A stretch of DNA of 64,000 nucleotides, from positions 436,323,529 through 436,387,528 of the forward strand of contig NC_058522.1 in the NCBI RefSeq assembly GCF_904849725.1, written 5' to 3'. The stretch comes from Hordeum vulgare subsp. vulgare (Eukaryota; Streptophyta; Magnoliopsida; Poales; Poaceae). The notes beneath the pieces are model-generated. The model saw only the letters and a list, made by a program, of their open reading frames with translations, was not told where the DNA came from and ran no database searches. The translations under genes were made by a program, and so were the position numbers. The first letter of the stretch is position 1, and each line of letters opens with the position of its first letter. Positions 1-10,452 of the stretch are shown here, piece after piece.

Positions 1-840
1 AGTTCTTTGTTGGGTTCTAAGTCAGCCAAGGAAGAGAAGGAACGTTCATCAATCAAGCCAAGTACACCGAAGACATGCTCAAGAGGTTCGAGCTAGAGGA
101 AGTCAAGCCGGTCAAGTTTCCCATGCCAACCAAATGCAAGCTTGACAAAGATCCCAATGGTAAAGCGGTGGATCAAAAGTTATATCGTTTCATGATTGGA
201 TCTTGCTCTACCTTTGTACATCTAGACCGGATATCATGTTGAGTGTGGGAATTTGTGCATAGTTTCAATACGCACCAAAGGAAAGCCACTATGCAGGAGT
301 CAAACGAATCTTTCGATATTTAGCTCATTCCCCAAACTTTGGCTTATGGGACCCTAAAGGAGCAAGCTTTAATCTTGTGGGTTACTCTGACTCAGATTGG
401 GCTAGAGACTGTGTGCGGAGGAGGTCAACTTCTGGAGGATGCCAGTTCCTTGGTTGCTCTTTGGTAAATTGGTCTCCGAAGAAGCAAAATTGTGTGTCAC
501 TTTCCTTCACCGAGGCCGAGTATGTTGTTGCCGCAAGTTGTTGTGCTAAATTACTATGGATGAGGCAAACTTTAAAGGATTACGGTGTCACTTGTGACAA
601 AGTGCCTCTTCTTTGTGACAATGAAAGTGATATCAAGAATTCTCTCAATCCGGTGCAACATAGCAAAACCAAGCATATTGATATTCGTCATCATTTCATT
701 CGAGATCATATCAAGCATGGAGATATTGAGGTCATCTACATCAACACTTTAGAGCAACTTGCAGAAATCCTCTAGATAAAGCAAGGTTTCGTGAGTTAAG
801 GCATGAGCTAAATATCATTGATTCGAGCAATGTGGATTGA
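1..840 (+). pseudogene. Copia retrotransposon pol, C-terminal end (RT tail and RNase H), degenerate
   Basis: This is the end of a Ty1/Copia polyprotein. The first part (about 3-230) reads as the RT-to-RNase H connection, with FINQAKYTEDMLKRF-like residues, and has an in-frame stop at 18-20. An open stretch at 377-775 is Copia RNase H: GYSDSDWA, then TEAEYV, then LLCDNES, giving the usual acidic residues, and the KTKHIDIRHHFIRDH block near its end. A small deletion near 770 removes the FTK of the usual FTKPLD motif. The reading continues in another frame (769-840) through a RELRHELNIIDSS-like tail to a stop at 838-840. The gene is cut by the window edge and has several shifts, so it is not functional. 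Its tail resembles SIRE/Maximus-type Copia elements of grasses; that family assignment is from memory and less certain than the Copia call. Confidence 0.88.
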
Positions 841-898
841 AACTAGGCACACCACACCACACTCATCATTATATCTAGCTCTAAGTGTAGGCATGGAC

Positions 899-908
899 AT
901 AGGGGGAG
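899..908 (+). other. Polypurine tract of the left Copia element
   Basis: The purine-rich stretch ATAGGGGGAG ends just before TGTTGTTC at 909. It lies 58 bases after the pol stop, the expected place for the plus-strand primer tract next to the 3' LTR. Confidence 0.6.
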
Positions 909-1520
909 TGTTGTTCTTGCGATGAACTTTCCCTCCCCCCATTATGCATAGATTGATCACGTCTTCCACATTAGCCATTGTTGATGGCACTTGTGCTTCA
1001 AAGTCTGGCTGTGGTCATGAATCCAAGGACAATTCTTCGCAGTGTCATACAAATTGTCTCAAACATAGGTGGCTCCGGCCACCGCTCTCTCTTCATAAGA
1101 AGATTCGGTTTAGTGTTTGTTGTTCATGTTTGATTTGCTTTGTTTGTGCTCCCTAGTGCGTGTCCCTTCCGATTGGAGTTGTGTTGTGTTTCTTTATTAT
1201 TTCTTGCAAAGTCCAGAACCTGTCTTTTCTTGGCTAAGCAGTACTACCGTCGATATACACAGTACTACCGCTGGAGAGGGCACAGTACTACGGCATCGAG
1301 CACAACAATATTTTTTTACTGCCGCTGGATGAGTGGTAGTAGAATTTTACTACCGCTGTCCACGCGGTACTGTCGTGATGAAATGCGGTACTACCGCACC
1401 GTCGGCACCGCGAGGGGTTATAGACGGGCTGGGGGAAGTTTCTTCTCCGCCATACCCATTCATCCCCTCCTCTCGTGGCTCTCTCTCTCTCCTTTCAAGG
1501 AACGACACCGGAAGACCTCA
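909..1520 (+). mobile_element. Probable Copia 3' LTR, part left of the CACTA insertion
   Basis: The sequence starts with TG right after the polypurine tract and has no credible coding frame. It holds a cluster of GTACTACCG-type motifs (1241-1400). The CACTA element interrupts it at 1521, and the flanks match through the TCA duplication at 1518-1520 and 51964-51966. I could not find a CA end followed by a primer site on the far side, so the LTR length is undetermined. Confidence 0.55.
1518..1520. repeat. Target site duplication TCA, left of CACTA
   Basis: TCA lies directly outside the left CACTA terminus. The same TCA follows the right terminus at 51964-51966. Three bases is the standard duplication length for CACTA elements. 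Confidence 0.85.
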
Positions 1521-1535
1521 CACTACAAGAAATAT
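1521..1535 (+). repeat. CACTA left terminal inverted repeat
   Basis: CACTACAAGAAATAT, the exact reverse complement of 51949-51963. The match stops at base 16. Confidence 0.93.
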
Positions 1536-1539
1536 CCTA

Positions 1540-1810
1540 ACTTGCGACCTTCAATATTGGTCACCGAATGGTCGTTGATTTCCATTTGCGACCTTTTTAC
1601 GACCAAAAACGGACGGTCAAAAGCTGAGGGTCTCTAATGAACTATACCGACCTTTCTGCTGGAATGGTCGTAGGATTTTACGACCAAACAAAAGGTCGTA
1701 GGTCTAACGACCAACTATTTTGGTCACTGGCAATCCACCCACAACACCTCAGATCCACCATGGCAGGCTGACGTGGCAGAATTACGACCAAATGAAAACG
1801 TCGTAAATTA
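1540..1810. repeat. CACTA left subterminal repeat array
   Basis: The core GGTCGT or its complement ACGACC recurs many times in both orientations (for example near 1569, 1597, 1665, 1681, 1694, 1708 and 1786). Arrays of this kind are bound by TNPA-type proteins in characterised CACTA elements. The same core recurs at the right end. Confidence 0.75.
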
Positions 1811-2405
1811 GATTCAGCCCGGTCCATTCCGGCCGTCTACATGGGCCAGGCCCAACAATTTGGCCTTCTATTTTCTGGGATGGAATTTTTTTACTAAGCA
1901 AATTTTTTATTAGTCGACTTTTATTATGGGCCACATCCTTTTTTGTCCAGTTTCTTGTTTGGCCCTTGGCCTTTTAACTATATTTTTTATAGTCGATTCT
2001 TTTTTTTTGGCCCAAGCCTTTTCAGTCTAATTCTTGTTTGGGCCTCGGCCTTTTTGCAGTCCAAACTCAAATAATTCACAGGTCCAAACAAAATGATCCA
2101 AACAAATCTCAAATAATTCACAACTTCACAGGTTTAGAAATTGCTTCACAAAATACTTCACCAGAATACTTCACAACTTCACAGGTTCACAAACTGTTGT
2201 AGCTTCACAAAATACTTCACCAGAAACTGCTACTGCTACTGGTTCATAGGTTCAAAATACTTCACAGGCTCACATGTTCAACATCACCAGAATTACCCAT
2301 CAAGTGGGCTAACTTCTCATCCTTTCTTGAGAAGTTAGCCCACTTCACAGGTTCTACCACAGGTTAGCTGCAAGACAAACCAAAAAGAGCCATCGCATAA
2401 AGCTT
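1811..2405. other. CACTA left-end non-coding DNA
   Basis: No gene is visible. The stretch is T-rich at first, then from about 2100 to 2345 it repeats CTTCACA, AATACTTCAC and TTCACAGG in an irregular way. It includes the hairpin at 2304-2343. By position it is the region downstream of the TNPA-like gene, between its stop at 2406 and the left terminus. Confidence 0.6.
2304..2343. repeat. Perfect 16-bp hairpin derived from the TNPA-like 3' coding end
   Basis: Arms at 2304-2319 and 2328-2343 are exact reverse complements around an 8-nt loop. The left arm and loop (2297-2331) are a near copy of 2432-2467, which encodes the last residues of the TNPA-like protein. So a piece of the gene end was copied just downstream and then mirrored. 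Confidence 0.8.
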
Positions 2406-2485
2406 CTACGATGCTTTAGATCCAAAGAGAGCCATCAAGTGGGCTAACTTCTCTTCCTGTTCTTGAGACTTGTTGCGCAGCAGCT
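2406..2485 (-). pseudogene. Last exon of the TNPA-like gene, part beyond E1
   Basis: Read leftward from the E1 boundary, this continues the same frame as 9385-9685 once E1 and one target duplication are ignored. It gives a charged coiled-coil end (SQEQEEKLAHL) and stops at TAG 2406-2408. The clean frame match shows that E1 landed inside coding sequence. Confidence 0.82.
2481..2485. repeat. E1 target site duplication, left copy
   Basis: CAGCT here and CAACT at 9385-9389 flank E1, four of five bases identical. Five bases is the usual duplication length for LTR retrotransposons. Confidence 0.7.
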
Positions 2486-4101
2486 TGCTACTGCAACAAA
2501 AGACCTTCCAACGGCGCCAGAAATAGGTGTGTTGACGGCACCAGGAATCCTTCTGCTACGGCTACGCCTTAAGGGACTTCCTAGGCAAATATGCAAAGGA
2601 TTTCCCTCGTGGCCTTGGAGCCTTGAGTTGGTGTTCCCTCGAAGCGGAAAGGGTGATGTAGCGCAGCGGTGGTAAGTATTTCCCTAAGTTTTGAGAACCA
2701 AGGTATCGATCCAGTGAAGGAGTATCTCAAGTGCCCGCACAAACACAAAAAGCTTGCTACCAACGCTATGAAGGGGTTGTCAATCCCTTATAGATTGTTC
2801 GCCAAGTGAGAACTGAAAGCAACAAAGTAACAAAGCAAAGTAAAAACGAAAGTGGAAATGATAGGTGTGAATAGATTGGGGGCCGTAGTGTTTACTAGTG
2901 GCTTCTCTAATAAAGCAAGTAGATGGTGGGTGAACAAATTACTGTCGAGCAATTGATAGAACCGCACAAAGTCATGACGTCATCTATGGCAATAATTATA
3001 TCTATAGGCATCACGTCCAAAACAAGTAGACCGATACTTTCCGCATCTACTACTATTACTCCACAGGTCGACCACTATCCAGCATGCATCTAGTGTATTA
3101 AGTCCAAAAGAACAGAGTAACGCCTTAAGCAAGATGTTATACTGTAGATGGACAATCTCATATCTACGACAGAGCCCACCTTGTTACCCTTGATGGCAAC
3201 TATACGATGTGAGCCTTGCTTCCCCTACTATCACTGGGAAAGGTGACCACACGGTAAGAACCCAAAACCAAGCACTTCTCCCATTGCAAGACTCATAGAT
3301 CTAGTTGGCCAAACAAAACCCAAGACTCGGAGAGACTTACAAGGATATCAAATCATCCATATAAGAAATCATCAAAGACTCAAATATATATCATAGATAA
3401 TCTGATCACAAATCCACAATTCATCGGATCTCGACAAACACACCGCCAAAGAAGATTACATCGGATAGATCTCTATGAAGATCATGGAGAAGTTTGTATT
3501 GAAGATCCAAGAGAGAGAAGAAGCAATCTAGCTACTAACTACGGACCGGTAGGTCTAAAGTGAACTACTCACGAGTCATTGGAGGGGCGATGACGTTGAT
3601 GTAGAAGCGCTCCAACTCCAAAGTCCCCTCCGGCAGGGCACCGGGATGGGTCTCCAGATGAGATCTCACGGAAACGGAAGCGTGCAGCGGCGGAAAAGTA
3701 TTTTTGTGGATCGCTTTATTTTTTTCTGTACTTTAGGGAATATATAGGTGAAAGATCTAGGTCAGGGGGGTGCCAGGGAGGACACAAGCCTGCCCACCGC
3801 TGCCCCCCTGGTGGCGGATGGGGGGCTTGTGCGCTCCCTGTAGCCCTCCTGGCTTGGCCCACAAGCCCCCTGATCTTCTTTCGTCCGGTAAAAAATCATT
3901 TCGGGGATTTTATTCTGTTTGGACTCTGTTCCAAAATCAGATCTGAAAAGAGCCAAAAACACAGAAAAAACAGGAACTGGCACTTGGCACTGAATTAATA
4001 AGTTAGTCCCAAAAAGATATAAAAGGTACATCAAACATCCAAAGATGACAAGATAACAACATGAAACCATCAAAAATTATAGATATATTTGAGACATATC
4101 A
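2486..4101 (-). repeat. E1 3' LTR
   Basis: Bounded by TGCTACTG and ACATATCA on the plus strand and similar to 7770-9384 over its whole length. The start of the LTR as read on the minus strand is mutated (ATATGTCTC rather than ATACGTCTC). Confidence 0.9.
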
Positions 4102-4116
4102 GGCATCCCCAAGCTT
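4102..4116 (-). other. E1 polypurine tract
   Basis: On the minus strand AAGCTTGGGGATGCC directly precedes the TG of the 3' LTR. The same 15-mer occurs twice inside E2 (44263-44277 and 44317-44331), with near copies inside E1. Confidence 0.85.
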
Positions 4117-6778
4117 AACTCCTGCTCGTCCTCGAGTAGGGAAGTGATAAAGAATGAATTTTTGATGCTTTCATGCTATGTATCATAGATGTCCTTTGTA
4201 ACTCCTCTTATGTGACGTGAATGTTCATATCCATTAGATTCAAAACAATAGTTTGCTATTGACGTGGAAACAATAATAATTCAAGCAAACTAGCAAGGTA
4301 ATCATGAACTTTCAAAATAACAAGGCCAAAAGAAAGTTATCCCTACAAAAGCATATAGTTTGGCTATGCTCTATCATCATTGCACAACGAATTTAAATCA
4401 TGCACAACCCCGGTATTATCCAACTAATTGTTTCACACCTTTACTTTCTCAAACCTTTTCAATCTCACGCAATACATGAGCGTGAGCCATGGTTTTAGCA
4501 CTATAGATGGTGTGGAGTGTGGTGGAGGTTGCAAGACAAAACAAGGAGAAGATGGTCACATTAACTAGGCATATCAATGAGCTGAGGAGATTCTCATCAA
4601 TAGATATCAATGTGAATGAGTAGGGATTGCCATACAAATGATGCACTAGAGCTAAGAGTATGTGAAAGCTCTTAAAGAAAACTAGTGGGTGTGCATCCAA
4701 CTAGCTTGCTCACGAAGACCTAAGGCAATTTTGAGGAAGCCTATCATTGGAATATACAAGTCAAGTTATATAATGAAAATTTCCCACTAGCTATATATGG
4801 TGGTGACAAAACTAGAAACTCTCAATCATGAAGATCATGGTGCTTAATATGCACAAGTGTGGAAAGGTGGTAGCATTGTCCCTTCTCTCTTTTTCTCTCA
4901 TTTTTTTGTGGGCTCTTTGGCCTCTTTTTTTTATTTATTCTGGTGGGCTTGTTTGGCCTCTTTTATTTCCTCACAAGGGACAATGCTCCATCAATGATGA
5001 TCATCACACTTTCAACTCAAAAGTTAGAGCAACGATGACTCTATATGGAATGCCTTCGGTAGTGTACCGTGGCAATGATCTAGCATGGCATATACATTAA
5101 TGGAAACATCATGCTAGCTATCTTATGATCATGCAATGGCAATGTAGACGTGATGGCACATGTCATGGTGGTAGTTTCATGGCAATATATCTCGGAATGA
5201 CTTTGAAAAAGCCATAGTAGGTAGGTATGGTGGCTGTTTTGAGGGAGGCTAATGGTGGGTTTTGTGCACCGGCGAAAGTTACACAACACTAAGAAGATAG
5301 TGATGGTGGAAGGTGAAAGTGCATCTAAACCATGGACACAAGTTAGTCATGAAGAACTCATGTACTGGTGCAAAAGTTTTATTAGTAATTGAAACAAAGC
5401 ATTCAACGCATACTCCTAGGGGAAGGGTTGGTAGGTATAAACCATCGTGCGATCCCGACCGCCACGCAAAGGATGACAATCAATAGACTAATCATGCTCA
5501 GATTTAATCACATAGCGGTTCACCATACGTGCATGCTAAGGAAATCACTAAATTCAACACAAGTATTTCTAGATCCACAACACCTTACTAGCATGACTTC
5601 AATATTACCAAAACCACAACTCAAAACTAACTGAGATGAATCAAACTTCTCTAACTATTCAATGCACATGAAGGTGGAAGTTTTCGTATCACTTTGGAGA
5701 ACTACCCATTTTGAGATTACTTTCAAAGCATAGATCAACTACCAAGCCACGCACCGCTATGCTCTAAAAGATATAAGTGAAGCACATAGAGCAAGAGTAT
5801 CTAGCTCAAAAGATATAAGTGAAGCACATGTGAGCTGAATTGTCTACCAAAAGATATAAGTGAAGCTCGACAAAATCACGGTGAGTGCATGTCTCTCTCT
5901 AGGTGTGCAGCAAGGATGATTGTGACACAACAGAAATAAAAGACTCCTATGATACAAGACGCTCCAAGCAAAAACAGAGGACATGTGGTGAATAAAAATA
6001 CAGCCCCAAGTAACGTTACCGATGGATTGAAGACGAGAGAGGGGATGCCTTCCCGGGGTATCCCCAAGCTTAGGCTTTTACGGCATCCTTGAATATCTTG
6101 GGGTGCCTTGGGCATCCCCAAGATTGATCTCTTGCCACTCTTTATATCTTTGTCCATAGGAACTTCATCCAAAACTTGAAAAATTCACAACACCAAACTT
6201 AAACAGAAACTCTTGATAACATTAGTATAAGAAAGCAAACCACCACTTCCTTAGGTACTGTAGCAAACTTAAATTCTACTTATGATGATGTTGGGTTACT
6301 GTATTTTCAATCTTCCATGGCTAATACCCCCCGATACTATCCATAGTTTCATCAAAATAAGCAACCAACGCAACAAAAACAGAATCTGTTAACAGCAGAC
6401 CAGTCTGTAGCAATATGTATATTTCGTATACTTCTAGTACTTCAAAAATTCTGAAAAATTTCGGCAGTCTGAAGTATTTGCGTAGAAATCAGCAGCAAAA
6501 AGAATTAACTCAAAATCTCTTACAGAAAAAATGACAATTGTTTTCGTGAGGAGAAAGTTTCTGTCTTTTCCAGCTTGACCAAACGATCATCACCAAGACT
6601 AATCATAACGGTTTTGCTTGGCACAAACGCAAAAAGAAACACAAAAACACAATCATAACAAAATTATGGAAGTGTGGAAAACAGAAAACAAAAAGAAAAA
6701 GGATAGATTCGTTGGGTTGCCTCCCAACAAGCACTTTGGTTTAACGCCCTTAGCTAGGCATTGATAAATCAATGGTGC
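4117..6778 (-). other. E1 internal non-coding region
   Basis: No frame here encodes a recognisable retroelement protein on either strand. The stretch holds polypurine-like copies at 6057-6071 and 6111-6125, and three spaced copies of an AAAGATATAAGTGAAGC-type phrase near 5767, 5810 and 5849. The part from about 5507 is nearly the same as E2 at 43709-44965, so it is an inherited part of the family and not random decay. Confidence 0.7.
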
Positions 6779-7362
6779 TCACACAAAAGACAAGAATTGA
6801 AGCACAACGACATCATCATAAAGCATATGAAAATCAAATCTAAGTCTAATATACTTCCTATGCATAGGCATTTTATAGGAGAACAAATTGGCAAGACAAC
6901 CAATAGTTACCAAATGCAAGGAAGAAGAAAGAGACAATAGCAATCTCAACATAACGAGAGGTAATTTGGTAACATGAAAGTTTCTACCAAAATATTTTCC
7001 TCTCTCATAGCAATTACATGTGGGATCATATTCAAATTCAACAATATAGCTATCCCATAGGATATTCTTTTCATGATCCACATGCATGCAAAGTTGACGC
7101 TCTTCAAAAATAGTGGGATTATCATCAACTAAAGTCATGACTTCTCCAAACCCACTTTCAATATAATGCAAATATCATATTCATCTTGAGGCTTGAACAA
7201 ACTTTCAAGATCAAAAGAAAAATCATCACCCCAATCATGATCGTTGCAACAAGTATTGGTCATAGCAAAACTAGCATCCCCAAGCTTAGGGTTTTGCATA
7301 ATTTTAGCATGATTGTCACTAATAGAATTTATAGTGGAACCAATGCAATCATGCTTTTTCAT
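6779..7362 (-). pseudogene. Small E1 internal ORF, frameshifted, function unknown
   Basis: Two overlapping frames on the minus strand (7135-7362 and 6779-7171) appear to be one ORF broken by a single-base shift near 7160. The first part contains CCNDHDWGDDFSFDLESLF, the second ESGFGEVMTLVDDNP and HVDHEKNILWDSYIVEFEYD. It is acidic and cysteine-poor and has no gag, protease or polymerase motif. I recall similar text in other Triticeae non-autonomous Gypsy elements but know of no assigned function. It occupies the place where E2 carries gag-protease, so the two elements differ by a swap of the coding module. Confidence 0.5.
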
Positions 7363-7741
7363 CCAAGAAGCCCTCGTGAATCACTTCACGAATTTCTTCA
7401 TCACATTTTTCAAATTCACACATCTCAAGTAAAACACCATAGAGAAAGTCAAGTGCACTCAACTCACTAGCAATTCGTTCCACATAAGTGGATCTCTTAA
7501 AGAGATTAGCTACTGGATGAGGATCCATATCAATAGATTGTCAGCAAGCAAAGATGCAAGCATACTGAAGGCACATGGCACTCGACCAAAGGCAAACAGA
7601 AAAGGCAGATGAAAACGACAAAGGAGAAAGGCAAATGAAAACGACAAATGTGAAGTGGGGGAGAGGAAAACGAGAGGCAACTGGCAAAAAAGGTAAATGC
7701 AAGAGATGAGTTTGTGAGACCTACTTGGATAGATCTCTCCT
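7363..7741 (-). other. E1 leader between primer site and ORF
   Basis: This is an untranslated leader with no recognised gene. The stretch 7587-7741 matches the E2 leader (about 47080-47258), including a purine-rich GAAGTGGGGGAGAGG-type block. It also holds one polypurine-like copy at 7274-7287, just inside the ORF. Confidence 0.6.
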
Positions 7742-7759
7742 TCCCCGGCAACGGCGCCA
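7742..7759 (-). other. E1 primer binding site for tRNA-Asp
   Basis: The plus strand reads TCCCCGGCAACGGCGCCA, identical to the 3' end of plant tRNA-Asp including CCA. It lies 10 nt from the LTR boundary. Athila-lineage Gypsy elements commonly use this tRNA. Confidence 0.88.
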
Positions 7760-9020
7760 GAAATAATTCTGCTACTACAACAAAAGACCTTTCAACGGCA
7801 CCAGAAATAGGTGTGTTGACGGCACCAGGAATCCTTCTGCTACGGCTACGCCTTAAGGGACTTCCTAGGAAAATATGCAAAGGATTTCCCCCGTGGCCTT
7901 GGAGCCTTGCGTTGGTGTTCCCTCGAAGCGGAAAGGGTGATGTAGCGCAGCGGTGGTAAGTATTTCCCTCAGTTTTGAGAACCAAGTTATCGATCCAGTG
8001 AAGGAGTAACTCAAGTGCCTGCACAAACACATAAATCTTGCTCCCAACGCTATGAAGGGGTTGTCAATCCCTTATAGATTGTTCGCCAAGTGAGAACTGA
8101 AAGCAACAAAGTAACAAAGCAAAGTAAAAGAAAAAGTGGAAACGATAGGTGTGAATAGACCCGGGGGCCGTAGTGTTTACTAGTGGCTTCTCTCATGAAA
8201 GCAAGTAGACGGTGGGTGAACAAATTACTGTCGAGCAATTGATAGAACCGCGCAAAGTCGTGACGTCATCTATGGCAATGATTATATCTATAGGCATCAC
8301 GTCCAAAACATGTAGACCGATACTTTCTGCATCTACTACTATTACTCCACACGTCGACCGCTATCCAGCATGCATCTAGTCTATTAAGTCCAAAAGAACA
8401 GGTTAACGCCTTAAGCAAGATGACATGATGTAGATGGACAATCTCATATCTACGACAGAGCCCACCTTGTTACCCTTGATGGCAACTACACGATGTGTGC
8501 CTTGCTGCCCCTACTGTCACTGGGAAAGGTCACCACACGGTAAGAACCCAAAACCAAGCACTTCTCCCATTGCAAGAATCATAGATCTAGTTGGCCAAAC
8601 AAAACCCAAGACTCGGAGAGACTTACAAGGATATCAAATCATGCATATAAGAAATCAACAACGACTCAAATATATATCATAGATAATCTGATCACAAATC
8701 CACAATTCATCGGATCTCGACAAACACACCGCCAAAGAAGATTACATCAGATAGATATCCATGAAGATCATGGAGAACTTTGTACTAAAGATCCAAGAGA
8801 GAGAAGAAGCCATGTAGCTACTAACTACGGACCCGTAGGTCTGAAGTGAACTACTCACGAGTCATTGGAGGGGCGATGATGTTGATGTAGAAGCTCTCCA
8901 ACTCCAAAGTCCCCTTCGACGGGGCACCGGGAAGGGTCTCCAGATGAGATCTCGCGAAAACGGTAGCTTGCGGCGGCGGAAAAGTATTTTTGTGGATACC
9001 TTGATTTTTTATGTATTTTA

Positions 9021-9035
9021 GGGAATATATAGGCG
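9021..9035 (-). promoter_or_regulatory. E1 LTR promoter, TATA box
   Basis: The minus strand reads CGCCTATATATTCCC. The same box occurs in the 3' LTR (3736-3750) and in E3 on the plus strand near 49147. E2 has a weakened form (CCTATAAATTCCC, near 48544). The start-site position is inferred, not seen. Confidence 0.7.
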
Positions 9036-9066
9036 AAAGATCTAGGTCAGGGGGGCGCCAGGGAGG

Positions 9067-9116
9067 CCACAAGCCTGCCCACCGCCGCCCCCTTGAGGCG
9101 GATGGGGGGCTTGTGG
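9067..9116. repeat. E1 U3 stem-loop closed by CCACAAGCC/GGCTTGTGG
   Basis: CCACAAGCC at 9067-9075 pairs with GGCTTGTGG at 9108-9116. An inner CCGCC/GGCGG pair (9082-9086 and 9097-9101) sits within. It lies about 35-45 bp upstream of the TATA box on the minus strand. Confidence 0.7.
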
Positions 9117-9384
9117 GCTCCCTGTAGCCCCCCTGGCTTGGCCCACAAGCCCCCTGATCTTCTTTCGTTCGGGAAAAAATCATTTCGGGGATTTTATTCC
9201 GTTTGGACTCCGTTCCAAAATAGATCTGAAAAGAGCCAAAAACAAAGAAAAAACAGGAACTGGCACTTGGCAGTGAATTAATAAGTTAGTCCCAAAAAAA
9301 TATAAAAGGTACATAAAACATCCAAAGATGACAAGATAACAACATGAAACCATCAAAAATTATAGATACGTTTGAGACGTATCA

Positions 9385-9685
9385 CAACTCAAGTTCCTTG
9401 TCGCGTGCAGCTTCATATTCTTCCGCCTTCATCTTGATTGCTACCATTTCTTCTTGCATCACTTAAGCTTGAAGCTCCGACCTCTCCAACTTCTCCTCAA
9501 GATCACGAACATGAACAGCCACATCAGCAGTTCCTTTGCCAGAGTTATAACTAGATGACTTGAGCCCAACATTCCTGAGGAATGTGCTTTGCTTGACTTC
9601 AGTCTTGAGCACTTCTTCAACAATTTCAGCATCAGACTTTGGTTGTTCACCTTCTGGTACCGGCGCATCCTTCCTTCTTGCCATC
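9385..9685 (-). pseudogene. TNPA-like gene, last exon (main part) with premature stop
   Basis: The exon follows a CTAG acceptor near 9690 and starts EMARRKDAPVPEG. It then gives a conserved-looking VEEVLKTEVKQSTFLRNVGL block and a leucine-rich DLEEKLERSEL coiled coil. A TAA near 9465 interrupts the frame, which then continues through MQEEMVAIKMKAEEYEAARD to the E1 boundary and resumes at 2485. This fits the C-terminal coiled coil by which TNPA-type proteins dimerise (family knowledge). Confidence 0.82.
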
Positions 9686-9689
9686 TCAA

Positions 9690-10447
9690 GCTAGCATATG
9701 GAGGAAATTGATAGACATTAGTGACAGATCTATTTCACATTTTGCTAAAGAAACCAAACCAGAATGCCACCAAACTAGACCAGACCAGAAGACAAAATGG
9801 ATTATTTGAAGTAACCAAACCAGCACACAATATCTATAGTAGATATTTTACTCAAACAAGCTTTTATGCACAAACAAGCTTTTATGCACAACAATCCAAT
9901 TTATATGCAGATGAGTATGTGCCATTAATTATGAACATGTATTTAGTACTCACTGCCAAGACCTTTTTGCCGTGACATGCATTGTATGAACCCAAGTTTT
10001 TTATTATTGAAATGTGAACTGTATTTTACTAATCAGTGCAGCTAGGATATCAAATAAAAATAAAATAGCTAAACTGTAAACTGATGTTATCAGCACTGTT
10101 TGTCTATTGCTGACACCACTATAACCATTTTATGAGATACAGAGGAGAAAGAAAGCTCAATATTCACCATGTACTGGTTGTTACATAACAATCTTGGCAT
10201 TGACAATGCAATGAAAAGAAGTAATAAAATCCTTTTGCACCTAATGCTTCAGCACAAACTAGTACGCATAAACAGATAACAGGTACAAGATACAACAAAT
10301 AGCAATTAAACAAATACTTCAGCAAATTGTGATATGTGTTTTCATCATATCATAAAAAATGCAACAGATAGCTACATCAAATTCTGATATCTTTGTTGAT
10401 AACTATATAATAAATGCTCTAGCAAACAACATCAAACTGGCTGGAAC
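9690..10447 (-). other. Intron of the TNPA-like gene
   Basis: AT-rich, with no coding signal. It contains an exact two-copy tandem repeat of an 18-bp unit at 9853-9888 (CAAACAAGCTTTTATGCA). It is bounded by the donor GTAAGT at the left edge of the 10453-10553 exon and the acceptor near 9690. Confidence 0.6.
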
Positions 10448-10452
10448 TTACT

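Larger units (their letters stand above)
2486..9384 (-). mobile_element. E1: complete non-autonomous Gypsy-type LTR retrotransposon, 6.9 kb
   Basis: Two LTRs of about 1616 bp (2486-4101 and 7770-9384) read TG...CA and enclose 3.67 kb. On the minus strand the 5' LTR is followed by an 18-nt match to the 3' end of plant tRNA-Asp (7742-7759), and a polypurine tract abuts the 3' LTR (4102-4116). CAGCT/CAACT flank the element. The inside has no gag, protease, RT or integrase, only a broken small ORF at 6779-7362. The tRNA-Asp site suggests the Athila lineage. Its LTRs match those of E2 and E3, and about 1.25 kb of its interior (5507-6750) matches E2 at 43709-44965. It must have depended on proteins from elsewhere. 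Confidence 0.9.
7770..9384 (-). repeat. E1 5' LTR
   Basis: The LTR is 1615 bp, bounded by TGCTAC and GTATCA. On the minus strand it has a GC-rich hairpin (9067-9116), a TATA box (about 9023-9033) and then the transcribed part. Two echoes of the primer-site region lie just inside its U5 end (7795-7809 and 7819-7843). Confidence 0.92.

Noticed and set aside
4828..5100. 90-codon plus-strand frame with a hydrophobic, membrane-like stretch in E1
   Set aside because: The hydrophobic part comes from a T-rich low-complexity run in non-coding element DNA. No support for translation.
7742..7759. Sequence identical to a tRNA-Asp 3' end, possible tRNA gene
   Set aside because: Only the last 18 bases match, and they lie next to an LTR. 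This is a primer binding site, not a tRNA gene.
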